The notes beneath the pieces were generated by a model. It searched no databases and was not told the DNA's origin. It saw only the letters and a program-made list of their open reading frames with translations. From Mesocentrotus franciscanus (taxonomy: Eukaryota > Echinodermata > Echinoidea > Camarodonta > Strongylocentrotidae), in contig CP137680.1 of the NCBI GenBank assembly GCA_037976565.1, positions 15,806,374 to 15,870,373 of the forward strand: DNA of 64,000 nucleotides, read 5' to 3'. Positions 1-13,800 of the stretch are shown piece by piece. Made by a program: the position numbers and the translations under genes. Every line of letters starts with the position of its first letter. The first letter of the stretch is position 1.

Positions 1-983
1 ATGTATAATGGCTTTTGATCCACATTCCTTGCTTCAGGCTGAAATTGGAATAAGAGGATTTTAACAATACTGTTTGAAAAGCCTCCAGCTCAGTCATCCT
101 TGGCAAGTTATAGTTATCCTTTACCATGAAATATGATTCAGGTATGGGTACACTTTCTTTTTAAATAAGCACTGTATAGGTGTACCGCTGCATCAGGGTT
201 TCCCCTTAGTCTTTATTCAAAGTGTGATGTTGGTTGAAAGCATGCAAATTTTAATGGCATTATTAGTCATTTGCAATTAAAGGGCCCTCAGATTTCATTA
301 GTATGGATAAACAAATCAGTGATATCAGGGAAGTGAAAGAAAGGAGTGGTATCAAGCCGCTTTCCTTTGACCCCATGCTCCAAGCCGCCGAAAAGTTATG
401 CGCTAATCCGCAACTGTTGACCAGGTGGTGAGATAAAAGAGCGCATGAAATATCGGGATTTAGAATTCCTACATCAGAAAATGGTATCGCAGCCAGCAAC
501 TGTTCGCTGTCCCTTTCGATGATTCCTCATCAATTGTTGAATGTGTAATGAGTAGAACAAGCGAACACAAACTTGTGTAATTTCATCCTTTTTTCCAACT
601 GCAAAAATACAAAAAACACGCGAAAACACGCTTAGCAAACTTAAAGTTATCGAAGATTGTAAATCATGGATTAAATAATGGGACTTTAAAACATGCACAA
701 ATTAGCGCATCACCTAAAATATTGAGTTTTTGTCTGGATCTAATTTTTCTTTTACCAACTATGGAAGGGCAGAGTACTAAATTTGAAAAAAATTGTTTGA
801 TGCACTATCCCCAATTCAATCCCCATATAAAGTTTATAATTTACACTGAAATTTTGCCGGTAATTTAATATTTTGTAATAAATGTGAAACTGGTGCCTGG
901 CCTCCCCCCACAGTGGAAGAGCGGCTCGGAGCATGGAACTTCAAAGCCAAATGGAATGGAACACATCCCATTGTTACGCTTTA

Positions 984-1168
984 AGGCCCTATCTCACTGA
1001 GCGGTGAATGCTTGCGAACGTTGTGAATTTTTGATTTTTTGATCAAATATAACTTCAGCGACACCGTCTTACAACCGTTTGCAAAGGCTTAACCGTTTAC
1101 GAACCCTGGCAAAACCCCAAATTCGCTACATTCGCAAACATTCGCCGCTCAGTGAGATAGGCCCTTTA
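984..1168. mobile_element. MITE with ~28-bp terminal inverted repeats
   Basis: Left end AAGGCCCTATCTCACTGAGC pairs with right end GCTCAGTGAGATAGGCCC; the match extends inward through the GAATG/CATTC. The interior is non-coding. Confidence 0.85.
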
Positions 1169-1676
1169 GAACTCACGAATGTGTTTGAATAAATTACAAG
1201 AGTTTCCACTCCTTTCTTTCACCTTCCTGGTGATATACAGGGGAAAATGTTAATCACCAGTTAGAGGCATTAATGGATATTTTAAGGGCTCCATGTATTT
1301 GCAAAATATAAGTTCCTAGTGTTTAGATTAAGGTAACCCATATAAAAGACAAACACATGGTTAAGTTGTGTCCAAATAGAAATTTTCATGGAATTTTTGT
1401 CATGTGTATGAAAATGCTAAAAACATTCATATAAAAGAGTAAAATTTCTCTTTTAAATGCTAATCAACAATCTATTGGTTTGAAATATTCATTATTGCTC
1501 TTTCTAACATTCTAGATTCATTGGTAATTCAATCACTTTCATTTCTACTATTAAAAACATAGTAATCAGTACCATTATTGATTTGCAGTTACGGTAAGGA
1601 TTAAGTTAGCACATGCCACATAGGTTTTTACAACTGATTTTAATGTTTTATATGATTGTTTTATATGATCGTTTTA

Positions 1677-1876
1677 CCTGACTGCAAAGAAAGCATGTAT
1701 ATGCTTGTATTTAAGTAAACAACTAGGGGACAGACAGCTTTAAGTCCTCTCCGAGGGACTTTGTTATGAGGATTGATGCCTTACCAAAGGGCACAAGCGC
1801 ATTGACTTGGTTCGAACCCTGGACCTCCCGGTTACAAGACCACTGCTCTACCACTAAGCCACTGCGCCTCCCTTGC
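1677..1876 (-). mobile_element. tRNA-derived SINE, family A
   Basis: Antisense full-length copy. On the minus strand the B box reads GGTTCGAACC-like and the A-box region TAGTGGTAGAGCAGTGG. Confidence 0.88.
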
Positions 1877-2404
1877 ATCCAGCAAGAGCAGTTTCCCATT
1901 TCCCTCATTACGATTGGCACGCATTCATCTTCTAGATGCTTAATTCTAGTACTTTCTTAAGAATTTGTACCTTCTTGTGATAATAATTATCAATTAAAAA
2001 TACAAATTCAAAGCAGATGCCTTGATTGGTTTCACTTGAAGCACTTGAAGTTCCTAATTAAAGCTTAGTGAACTAAATATATGTAGGTTATCAGGCTCAC
2101 CATGATGTCCTTTATTTCTTTAAGAAGGTAGGAGAAGGTTAAATAGAATAAGACTGAGATGTTGAAATAGCAAACAACTCTTACAAAATGATTTCAATTT
2201 TTCTAGTATGTAAACGATGATGTAAACGATGCCCTCCATTTCTTGAAGAATTTCCTGTAGATTATATAACATCCAAAGTCCTTTAGAATTGCATAAAGAT
2301 GTTGTAACATAATGCGATATGCACTATACAAGAACGGAATAATATTACTATTACTATTAATCAAAATAATATTTTTAAAAAATAGATAAAAGCACTATAA
2401 TGAT

Positions 2405-2491
2405 ATTACTACTACTACTGCTACTGCTACTGCTACTGCTACTGCTACTGCTACTGCTACTGCTACTACTACTGCTACTACTACTACTACA

Positions 2492-2523
<32 letters not shown>

Positions 2524-2545
2524 CTCTACTACTACTACCACTACT
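2405..2545. repeat. (CTA)n/(CTG)n trinucleotide repeat
   Basis: Alternating ACTGCT and ACTACT units with few interruptions. The Ser- and Val-rich open frames on the other strand are translations of this repeat. Confidence 0.92.
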
Positions 2546-2589
2546 GCTATTGATAGGATAATTATAATAATTATAATGTTGATGATGAT

Positions 2590-2755
2590 TATAATAATAA
2601 GAAGAAGAAGAAGGAGGAGAAGAAGAAAAGGAAGAAGAAGATGGAGGAGGAGAATGAGAAGAAGAAGAGTAATAATAAAAGCAACAATAACAACAACAAA
2701 AATCCAATTCAAGAGGGAGAGTGGGAGAAAGAGAGAGAGAGAGAGAAAGGGGGTG
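2590..2755. repeat. Purine-rich (AAG/AGG/AATA) repeat
   Basis: Imperfect AAGAAG, GGAGGA and GAGAGA units, almost all purine on the plus strand. Confidence 0.85.
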
Positions 2756-3006
2756 GGGATACTTATGATTCATACTTAACTAGATACTTAATTAGATTTC
2801 AGTGAACTAAACTCTAAACCTTGGACTAACTTTCTCTTTTTGAGATAATTACATTGTATCTAGTTTATTGCTTTTAGGATACTTGTCCATTTTCCTTGGA
2901 TGATTCCTGGAAGGGTTTCTAAAATTAGGAAAGGCTAGAAGGGCATAAAATCATATCCTTTGAAAACTAGAAATTCAATGTCCTCCTGGCTCTCTGAAAA
3001 GATATG

Positions 3007-3172
3007 ATCTGGGCCCCGTTTCACAATACTTACCATTGATGGTAACTTTGCCATCAATGGCAACTACCATGGTAACAAGGCTCAACAGCCAATCAAAATC
3101 CAGGTTTCCATGGTAGTTACCATTGATGGCAAAGTTACTATCAATGGTAAGTTTTGTGCAACAGGGCCCAAA
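3007..3172. mobile_element. Palindromic MITE (GGGCCC ends)
   Basis: Left GGGCCCCGTTTCACAATACT pairs with right AGTTTTGTGCAACAGGGCCC (reverse complement with few changes). The pairing continues through TTACCATTGATGGTAACTTT and CCATGGT, so about 65 bases per arm can fold. Confidence 0.88.
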
Positions 3173-4106
3173 TCTTTATTTTACCCTTCCATGCATTCAA
3201 TGGTAATGAAAAATACATATAGATGTATAAATAGAAAATGAATTGTGCATCCTGAATTATTTTATAAGAGTAAATGAATTAAATGACTTAGAAAGAGGAA
3301 ATGACTTCGAAATATGAGTTTACATTGATAACAGTTTTAAGATGTAGATGTATACTGAAAAACATGTGATTACATTAAGAAACCCATTAGATTTAGGTAC
3401 CACCAACTGAGTTTCATGTAGACAATTAGGAGATTTTTGTTTTGACTTAAGGATAATCTTCTTTATAAGAAATATTATGTATGGATTTTTATATTAATTT
3501 CAAAATGATCATTTTGCATATCAGACTGTTCTGAATTCAGACCAGTAAGAACATTTTTTACAATTCTAATATTAGGTGTTGACATCACCTTTGTTGTTTG
3601 TTTTGTGCTACAATTTAAGATTTTGTTTATATCCATTTCTCTGTCTTTGATGTCTTGGTAACAAGACATTAATGATAAGCTTCTTAACTTTAGGGTGATA
3701 ACAATAGGATTTAGGGTCAGTTTTAGGTCAGATTTGTGTATCACATTTCAGAATCGTTTAATTGTGTCTGGTAATTGTCAGTCGTTGTAAATATTTTGAG
3801 TGATTTGAGAAGTTTTGGATTTCAAACTTTTCTTTTTGTACATTGGACAATCCTATAGACAAATTATATATACCTGAAATTTATGAGATTCCTGAAGCAT
3901 TAATTAAAAGGTGGATTCAGTTAGGTTTGCTCAAAGTGGCAGAAATGTTTATGATATCCTGGTAGTTGGATTTAAACAGCAGATTTTAATTTTTATTATA
4001 AAAGGGAGGGGGTGGATGTGCATTTTTTTCTCAATATGTGGACCAGTCTGTGTGTCTTACTTATTATATGGTATTTTCTTTGTTCTATTTGTGATGCTAC
4101 ATGTAG

Positions 4107-7100
4107 CTTGGGACCTGGGTACAACACTGAGGAGACGGACGAAGGTCAGATCCCTGACTTAGCCAAAGCAATACAGCAGCTCCCAGCACCACCTGAGGTA
4201 TATGTGAATCTTGATACACGTGTGTGACCAAACTTTCTGTTGTATTAAATTTAAGGGTAGTTCTGAGCCATGAAAATGATTTCCGCATATTACCGGATAT
4301 GATAATGCGACAACTGAAGACAGAGTTCTACAGGTACTGGTATATCAATCACTGTGGAGCTCATTAATACAGTCAGACCGCAGCACGCACGCTAATGAGT
4401 CGATCTGCCGAGTTTTATCGTGCCTCTCGTTCGGGCCGGCTATAGAATTTCACGTCTCGCCCTTTGCGAGAATTCCCGTGATTTTTCGAGGAAGGATGAA
4501 CGTAGCCACCAATTTAGCTGTTGCACTGAGCATGCGCATTATTCCTAAAAGCACTGTGGGGTAAGTTGACTTACGATAAATTCTCTTTCGTTTGATGTAT
4601 AATTTTCATATTTTTCGCTGTTTTAAAGGTCTCATCGGAAGCATGGAAACTAGAGCAATTTTCAGAGATTTTCTTTCGTAAATTTGATCACTTTGCTACT
4701 TTCCGTGATCCTGACCGTGCAAGAAATCCAGTTTATTTTCGATTCTTATTTTGGTTGCAATAAATATCAAGTTTGTCGAAACTGTTATAAAAAGTCAGAG
4801 TCGCTAGCATTTTAGGGGATTTTTGAGGGCACAAAGTGCGTAAAAACCCCCAATTTACCGGAAGTTGATGCCGTTTATCGTTCATGTGGCGGGAAATCTC
4901 GGTGTTGCTGTAGTAACCGGGAATCGTTGCTCGCATTCCCCACAGATGGAGATCAGTCCCATGTCTTCATTTTCATGTCATGTTTTGTTCGGTACAGGGG
5001 TCGACTGTGCTTCAAAAGTTGAAGTCCGTGTTACTGTTAAAGATACTATGTCCCTGCAGCCAACATCAAATTCTGTAGAACTTTGCAGGAATTATGAATA
5101 TGTCATGTAGGTCTATGTCCTATCTGTGAAATTTAAACGTTAGCAGTGTCCTAATAATATTCAAATTATTCAAGGAAACAAGTTTACTTGCTAGACTTCA
5201 CTCAGTTCACTGTCATGTCAGACACTATATTGAGTGACTGACTGGCTTTTTTCATCTTCGGTAATAACATACATAAAACGAGCTGTAAAGGGTACATGAG
5301 CATATGTCTACATCAATAATCCACTTCTTGTAATGGCCAAAATTAAACTGATTGAATCTTTGCGCAGCATAAAACGTACAACCATTCGGTAAAATGGTCT
5401 GAAAAATCAGGCTATTATTACTTACTAGCTCCTAAGTCGATTCAACAACTAATACCTCTTTATTGCCTTAAATTTCATGTCTTATACAATTTTACGTCTC
5501 GTAGGCACTTCAAAGAGAAAGTAAATGATTTCTCATCTAGATCTACATGAGAAAATTGTTTAGTAGATATTGAGTGGAAGCCCTGGGAACAGAAGAAAAA
5601 GCATTGTATACACAGGACAGATATTTTCAATGATGTGCATTTATGAGTGATATTTAATACATAATAAATGACTGATTGTTTATTTTCCTATAACTTTAAC
5701 ATTTTAGGTTCTGACAAGCTGCAGTGGCAAGATAACTCCTAGAGAGGGAACACCCCCTGTCTCATTCAAACATCCAACCCCTGTTCCAACGGACCACCCT
5801 CCTGATGATGACTGTGACATCACATCTCTGCCTGTAAGATTTTAGTTGTTATTTCCTTTATATAGGGACAAAATCAATTATAATTGTTAAATTGTTGAAT
5901 TGTTTAGGCACTTCAAAAATAAAAGAAGTAATTGGAGAAAGTAAATGATTTCTCATGTACATGAGAACATTGTGTAGTAGATATTGAGTGGAAGCCCTGG
6001 GAACAGAAGAAAAAACATTGTATACACAGTCAGATATTTTTGATGATGTGCATTTACGAGTGATATTACATAAAACATGACTGATTGTTTATTTTCCTAT
6101 AACTTTAATATTTCAGGTGCTGACAAGCTGCAATGGCCAGATGACTCCAAGAGAGGGAACACCCCCTGTTCCAACGGACCACCCTCCTGATTTTGACTGT
6201 GACACTCACACTATACTTGCTCTCTCATATGCTGAGCCAGAAGTCATAAACAATAAGTCATTTGCTTTGTTGCCACTTGTAAGCAAAGGGCCACCATGCA
6301 AAAAGAACAATGTGGCCCATGTGCCTTGTGTAATAAAAAAATCGTTCTTAAAATACTACCATCTCTCCACCATGCAATCCGAGCCATTACAATCAATAAG
6401 CAAAGAAGCCCATGCTAATGTAGAAAGTTTATGTACCCTGACATAACTAAGTATGGTTTTAAGGTATCACAGCATGATGGAGAGGTATTAGTTGATGTTG
6501 AGTGGGATTCTGCTGAAAATGTAAATAAGATTAAAGAAAATGTGGTTTACCTTACCCGTGGATGTGCATGCTCCAAGAACAAATGTAAAAATCGACAGTG
6601 TAAATGCAAGAAGCAAAATAATTTTTGTGGTCCGGGCTGTCGGTGCAAAGGTTGTGAAAATGTTCCGGTGTTCACTTCAAACAGTTCAGAATCAAACATT
6701 TCAAAGTGAAGATGATAATGATGATTATGATTCTGTTGATGCCTACAGTGATGTTGTTAATGATAATGACAATTATGATGAAGATGGCGATGATGAAGGT
6801 GCCAACTACATGACCTCTACTACTCATTCTGACAAGGCAAATTACTTTACCTCAAATTTGATTAGTTCAGATTCGAAGATTCGGATGAAATTGAGTCATG
6901 AGGATATATTTTCCTCTTCTGTTACGGGTATACTTGGTAATTAATTTTGTACCTAAGATATTTTCTGTATTTACAGTATTCTGAGGCTGGCTATGCCATA
7001 TTGTTTGCCAGTTTCTTCATGCCAGTCACCATTGTATTTTGGAGGAAATTTTTGTCTATTTGTATGTGTTCATAGTTTTAGGTGACTGTGCTGAATGTAT

Positions 7101-10100
7101 TTCCTTGCCAAATGCTATGCCAAATATTATGCCATATATATTGTACATTCTGTGTGTGTGTGTACAGGAACATACATAGATGTAAATCATTATAAGATGC
7201 CAAAATGTACATGTAGTAATTTTTGCACATTTAAAGTGTTTGACACTTTGACAAGACTGTGCTGAATGCTTTTCCTTGCCAAATATTTTGGCAAAGAGTT
7301 ATGTGTACATACAAGTAGAAAGGAGTAAATTATTATATGCTTTGATAGATGTATTAATCTGTTGGCTGTTGGTGCTTTGATACTAGCTTATTTTATGAGC
7401 ATGCAGTCACATATGAAGTTATGTGCTTCGCCATTTAGCCATTGTGAATTTTTAAAGCTTTATGATGATTGATTTTCATTTTCACATTGCCAGTATCTGT
7501 AAATGTGCAAAATTATTTAATGTCTTTCTTCCGTTTCATATCTTGAACTAAAAAAATTAAAAAATTACAATTCAGTGCTATTGGAACATGGATGATATAT
7601 CATATAGATATGGCCTTGAAATACCTGTCTCTGTAGAGATTACATATAATTGTTTTCACCATGAAGAACATGTTTGCAACTTGTACAGCAGAATCTTGAA
7701 CATGATGAAATATTGATAACGTGATTACAGATGACATATACATTCATGTTTTATTTGCTTTATTTTTAGGTACAAATATTAATCTTCAACACATACCTCA
7801 GCTTAGGACAAACTGGAAATAAAAGTGTGTGATTCCTATTTTTTAGTTATTTGATACCGCATATATTATATATTCTATTCTCTATGTACCATTACTTTTC
7901 TGTAAAGTGTGTGAAACTGATCACCTTTTTTATTCTTGCATAAATTGTAAGCTATAATCTATATGTCTTCATTTAAGATATGTTTGTTTTAATAAAGTTC
8001 TTTCATATGTTGATGAAAGAGAGATGAAAATTACTGATTGATAACCTGATTCTCCTCATATTACAGTGTATTTCTTTTTTTTTCTTCACTTTTACACACA
8101 TTTTTCAAACATAATTGATTAGCTTTATTGATTACAAAAAACACAGGCTGAAACATATTGAAATTACAGAAGTAGACATCAATTAAAATACATATCTATT
8201 TTTAAAAACCAATTCGATAAAATACATCAATATACAAAGTAGAAATAACACTGAACAATGAAATGAAGGGAAAATAATATGACAACTAAAGGGAAATGAG
8301 AAGACCATACAGAAAAACTTATCAGAAAAAACTTGCCGGTATGTAAAAATCTAAATAATTTTATATCGGACCAATAGCACATGAAAGTCGTGAATATTTA
8401 CGCAAGCATGATAATACAATATGAATTTGAATTGTAATCAGGTAGTCAAAATTTAGAGACATTGTAGTTCTATAATTTATGGAATCTAGGAAGGGAAAAA
8501 TGAATGGGTGCAAGTATTAAATATTAATGAAGCGTAAATGTTGTTTGTCTTATATAAGAAAAAAAAAAGCATAAATAATTTGCTTAATTTCTACGGTTAT
8601 ATATGTGCATCTAAATGGTATGAAGATACTATTGATATTAATAATTCTACCTCAAAACAAAATGACAAAATGGTAGTACAAAAGAAAAGTCAGCGAGGTG
8701 AATTCCAGGGGTGAATTATATACACAACCACACCGACATTTGGGAAATCATTACTACTTTTGCCACACAAAAATGAACATGTGGGACAAGATCAAACAAG
8801 GTACGAGTTTAAAAGGCTCGATTGCCGATCTCATTAAAAAAAGAGTCTTACAGCTAAGTACACATTTATTCTGTTTTAATTGGAAGTCAAATTGCCGTTG
8901 GATTGTATTTTCAAGGTAGAATTTAGAGAAAACAAATCGAAATCGATTTCAAAAGAACGTTTGAGAAAAGTTCGTTGACCGCGCCGCGATCCAACCAGCC
9001 AATCAGAGAGCGCGCATAGGCCGATGGACTACAGCCTAAAAATGGGCGATTTCCTCGAGGAATGCGTTTGGAATTGGACATTTATTTCTGTGATCCTGAC
9101 CCGTGCATAAAATAAAATGACAAATTATCGCCATATTTCGGCCAAGTATATATCTAATATGCTTGAAACACCAAAAAATGTTGAGTCGCGGTAAAAATCA
9201 TGGAATTTGTAGCATTTGTTTGCATATGACTGATTTTTCTACCACTAAACAGAACGCCAACCGTAAATAAATGCCTACAACTTTATAAATCATAGCGGAT
9301 TTTCATTTCATAAAAAAGAGCAAGTTTTCTTCTTTCAGAAAATGTGCACTTTTGATAGGTTTTGACCTTGCGTATGGGTAATAATAATGTTTCAAATGGC
9401 AAAGAGCATTGGCTCATTACGTATTCATGACCCCGTTCGGCGTGCATACGAGTACGATAAATACGAACACTTATCAGGGCGCTGCGGTCTGACTGAATAT
9501 TTTCGTTTAAGTTTAGAGAAAAAAAACATACAAATTTGCAAGACAACATTTATGAATAACAATCATAATAATAATAATATTAATGATAATAATAGTAATA
9601 ATAATAATGATAATGATAATAATAGTAATAATAATGAGAAGAACACCGTTCAAAGGAGACACAAAAAATGTGGTCTGTATCCAAATGGCCACTGAATCAT
9701 ATTTTCTTTCATTGTAGGATGATGTTAGTCAGTTTGCTCGTCAAGTCATCTGGCAGTTTGAAGACATACGGATGTTGATTGGTACCGATCTACCCATATT
9801 TGGTGGTACAACCTATCCTGCAGTCAGTCTACGATTAAGGTAACCTACTCACTTTAATTTCTACTTTTTTTCTTTCATTGTAGGATGATGCAAGTCGAGT
9901 GGTTTAAGCACTTGACTTGAAATTCAAAGGTCGTGGGTTTGATCCCCAACACGCCACTAATGTCCTTTGGCAAGGCATTAATCTACATTTGCCACTCAAT
10001 ACCCAAGAGAGAAATGGGAACCCGGTAGGATGAAGAAAGCATTTGTGTTAGTAATTGCCTATGCCCTCACAGTGACCATATGGTAGGAATACTCCCCAGG

Positions 10101-10859
10101 GAGTGGAGATGGTGCACATTGTGCATGAATGAATCCGATGACCAGGGTAATAATATCTGTAAAGCGCTTAGAGACGGTATTCCGCATTGAGCGCTATATA
10201 AATCCAGATTGTTATTATTATTATTATTATTATATTTCACTTTATATACACTTACAAAAATGATTGATGTTAAAACTTAGCGCCAATTGTCCCTATCATT
10301 TTGTTAAAATCTTTATTGTCATACTCAGAGCCCATCCTCTAATTATACACTTATTTCTCATTTTCATTGTTTCTTGGATGCCTACAAGGCTACCATGTTT
10401 GCAGTATGCATTCATTTTAATCATTTAAATCAATTTCATTTCATTTTAAGGTAGATTACCTCTTATTGAAACACATTTTTGTTATGCCATGTGATTAAAG
10501 CTTCTTTCGTGTTCTTTTACAAGGAAATAGTAGACACTTTTTAGGTTTAATATGGAAGAAAAAAAAATTGTAAGAATCTTTGGCACACCATGAAGTATAG
10601 TTTGTGTCATATGAAATGAATAGTGTTTCTATATGCTTTATGCGTGTTGTAGTAAGAATTTTGTCTTATATTATATTTTTCCTTTCAGAGATACCCAGAG
10701 TCCGATCAACGTGCTAACTGGGTTGGATTACTGGTTGGATAATCTCATGTGTAATGTACCAGAACTCGTCATGTGCTACCATCTTGATGGATTCGTACAG
10801 AAATATGAACTCATCAAAACTGAAGAAATTCCCAAGCTGGAAAATGCCCAGTTCTCACA

Positions 10860-10896
<37 letters not shown>

Positions 10897-13800
10897 CACA
10901 TATCAGCATTTATTTCATAATAAAAATGCTCTGTGGTACAAATAGATCATAACTGAACAGACATATATCACATTTAGCATACATGGCCCAGGAAAACAGA
11001 TTTGCCAAAGCAGGGCATAACATATAAACATAAAACATACAGTTGTACAGATATGACACATAGTTCAACGAGATAATATATACGAGGTAATTAAAAGGAA
11101 ATCCAACCCAAATAGCAACTACTCTAAAAGAAAACAGAAAAATCAGAGAAGAAAACTGATGAAAGTTTCAATTAAATCTGACTAAATATAAGAAAGTTAT
11201 GAATTTTTGAAAGTTGTAATCACTATACGTATGGGCACTTCAAATTGGCTGAAGCAGTAATGTCACTGTGATGTAGTGTCGGACTACTGTCCCATCTGTT
11301 CCAACATATAAAATGACTAAATTTAAATTTTTCAAAAATTCATTGCTCAGGAGGGTCTATTTTTTAGAGGACCTATAATGATATGCTATCTATAATATAT
11401 TTTGAGTAGTGCCCCAAAGGAGAAGGAACTTACAACAAAAACAGAAATTAATCATATTTTTGTACACGGCAAATGGGAGAGTTATTCACGTCCTACGTCT
11501 CAATCCACTGACCGAACTACCAATTTGAGACTCGCATAGACTTTAATAGTGATCTCATATTTCAAACATTCATAACTTCCTTACTATTGGTCCGATTCTG
11601 TTTCTGTTATTTTTTTGCTTTCATAAAAATCAACTTATTACAAGGGTTGGATTGCCCTTTAACATTTCAGAAATATTAATCAAATTGAAATAAATTTGAT
11701 ATAGGTGTTTTTTTTTAATCATATGAGAATGATGTGGTAAGTAACGTGGAGTATAATGATGACCGAGGGCGGTAGACTAGAGTCATAATTGTTTGAAATA
11801 CTGGGCTCACATGTTTTTATTTTCTCTATGTCCACTTGTTAGCCGTTCTTGTATTATCCAGAAGTCGTACAACATATTGTTGTGATGCCCCACCCACTGC
11901 CTATTCTATTTTTCTGAGACTCGCCTCATTGAGAGGTTTCCTTTGCTGACACGTAAACCGGGCACACACACGTGTCTAAAGCGAATCACCCCCTTGTGTT
12001 GCTAAGAGCATGTTTTCTTGGTTCTTGAGTCGTTAACGACGTCAGCAGTGACTTCATTACTGACGCATCAAGAGGATTAGGTTCTCATTCTTTATATTAT
12101 TGTGAAACCGTTTCATCAGAACCTCTCCTTGTTGATGGCTTGATTGTTTTACTTGATTGGGTATATTCTCCAGTGGGGTAAACATCTGTTTGAAGGATTT
12201 CTTGCGTGAACCCACACATGACTCAAAATTGATATGGGCGTAAGATTTTTTTTTTTTAAAGTTCAAAATCTGGATTTAAATTTTGTTTTGATAGCATGTT
12301 AAATAAAATATAAATTGTCTCTACTGAAAGAGTCACTTATGTTAATTTCGTCAAAACTATTAACAACAGATTCATTTTTTTGTTGAAAAGTGGGGGTATA
12401 GATGTACGAGCCATCTCCCGCCCTCCATCACAATTTGGGGGATGAATACCACCCCCCTCCCCCCCTCCATCCACCAAGATTTATGCCTGTGATTTTCCTG
12501 TATATCCTGTGGTCATTGTGAGATAGTTACTTAAGATGTATTGATTAACTGATAAAGAATTTGAAAAAAATCTTGATTGGAAACAGTAAAACTTGTAACA
12601 AACTAGAATACACATATATATGACAATCATAGCAAACAATACCAAGTTTTGTCTACACTTACATTTCATGTAACGCAAATGGAGAACAATTTTGTCTATA
12701 AATGTGGTCTGACTACGATCCAATATTGAATAATTTGCCGTAGCATTTAATATGATCATGCAAACATAAATCTTAATGACAAAAGTAGTGTAGTTGTCTA
12801 TGATTTGAAGCTGATTCAGCTTTTATTCTGATCAGCTTTTATTCTGCATTCAAATTGCAGTGGTTAGTGTTCTTATCATTATTTACAACCAAAATCAGGT
12901 AGATCATGTTTGTTTAGATTCCCATATTTATTATAATTTCCTCGAAAATCAGATCGCAGGAAGATCATATAGACACTTAAATATATATGAACAATAAAAC
13001 TTGAATCTTGAATCAAACAAAAAGTAGGAAAAAGAAAAAAGACTTTTCTTTGGATTGTAGTCCACTGTTCAAATCTCCTAACATCCGTGATACATTAATC
13101 TTGATGGCCTTGACAATGACTTCCAGGTTGTGAAGGATATTGCTCAGAACATCCTCTCCTTCATCAATAGCAACTGCACCAAGGAGGGCCATACCTACTG
13201 GCTGTTTAAAGGTATGTATAGGCAGTTTTTCTTGTGTCTTTTTTCCCCTTAAAATTGTCCATGTTTGTGCCACTAGGTTTTGATGCAATCATTTTTAAAA
13301 TTTGTTTATGCATTTATTCATTTATATTTTACCAGGGTAGCCCATTCAACAAAAGTTGGCCTTCCATGGGGCCCTAAAAATACATCACAACTATATACAG
13401 TTATAAAGATAAAATACAATCAAAGTAACATTACACGTTATAAATAAGATTTAAAACATAATGTATAATCAATATCAATAATGATGTTGGAAAAGATAAG
13501 CAAATATATATAAATAGGTCACAGTAGGTCAATCATAAATAACCAGTCTAGAGTAAAGTATGAGGTTTAATCCATGTATGGGTAGTTTTTTTCCCCTTTT
13601 TAAAATAAATATTAACAATATGTTGGTGCCACTTTATATAGGATTTAATGTATCCATCGATAAACTTTTCACCTTTAAGTTTTACTTTTTATCTTTGATC
13701 CAAGGTGCTCTGAATTTCAAATTGGACATTCATATTAAGCAGAAAATTGCAAAAATCATTGGAAAATTTGAGTTCATTTAATTCTGTTGCATTTTTTTTG

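Larger units (their letters stand above)
1..4106 (+). other. EDRF1 upstream intron, no exon recognised
   Basis: No stretch resembling the N-terminal part of EDRF1 was found in any frame, so this is read as intron. It holds a TIR pair (316-352 with 1207-1240), a MITE at 984-1168, an antisense SINE at 1677-1876, trinucleotide repeats at 2405-2545, purine repeats at 2590-2750 and a palindromic MITE at 3007-3172. The exon at 4107 begins with the last base of a split codon, so an earlier exon must end with two bases of it. Confidence 0.6.

Noticed and set aside
2375..2779. Long Ser-, Leu/Val- and Arg-rich open frames on both strands
   Set aside because: They are translations of trinucleotide and purine repeats.
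1..4106. Search for N-terminal EDRF1 exons
   Set aside because: No frame resembles the conserved N-terminal segments; they are assumed to lie left of the window.
4865..5110. 81-codon plus-strand frame
   Set aside because: It crosses the border of a CpG-rich repeat and TTAA MITE copy 1; no conserved protein feature.
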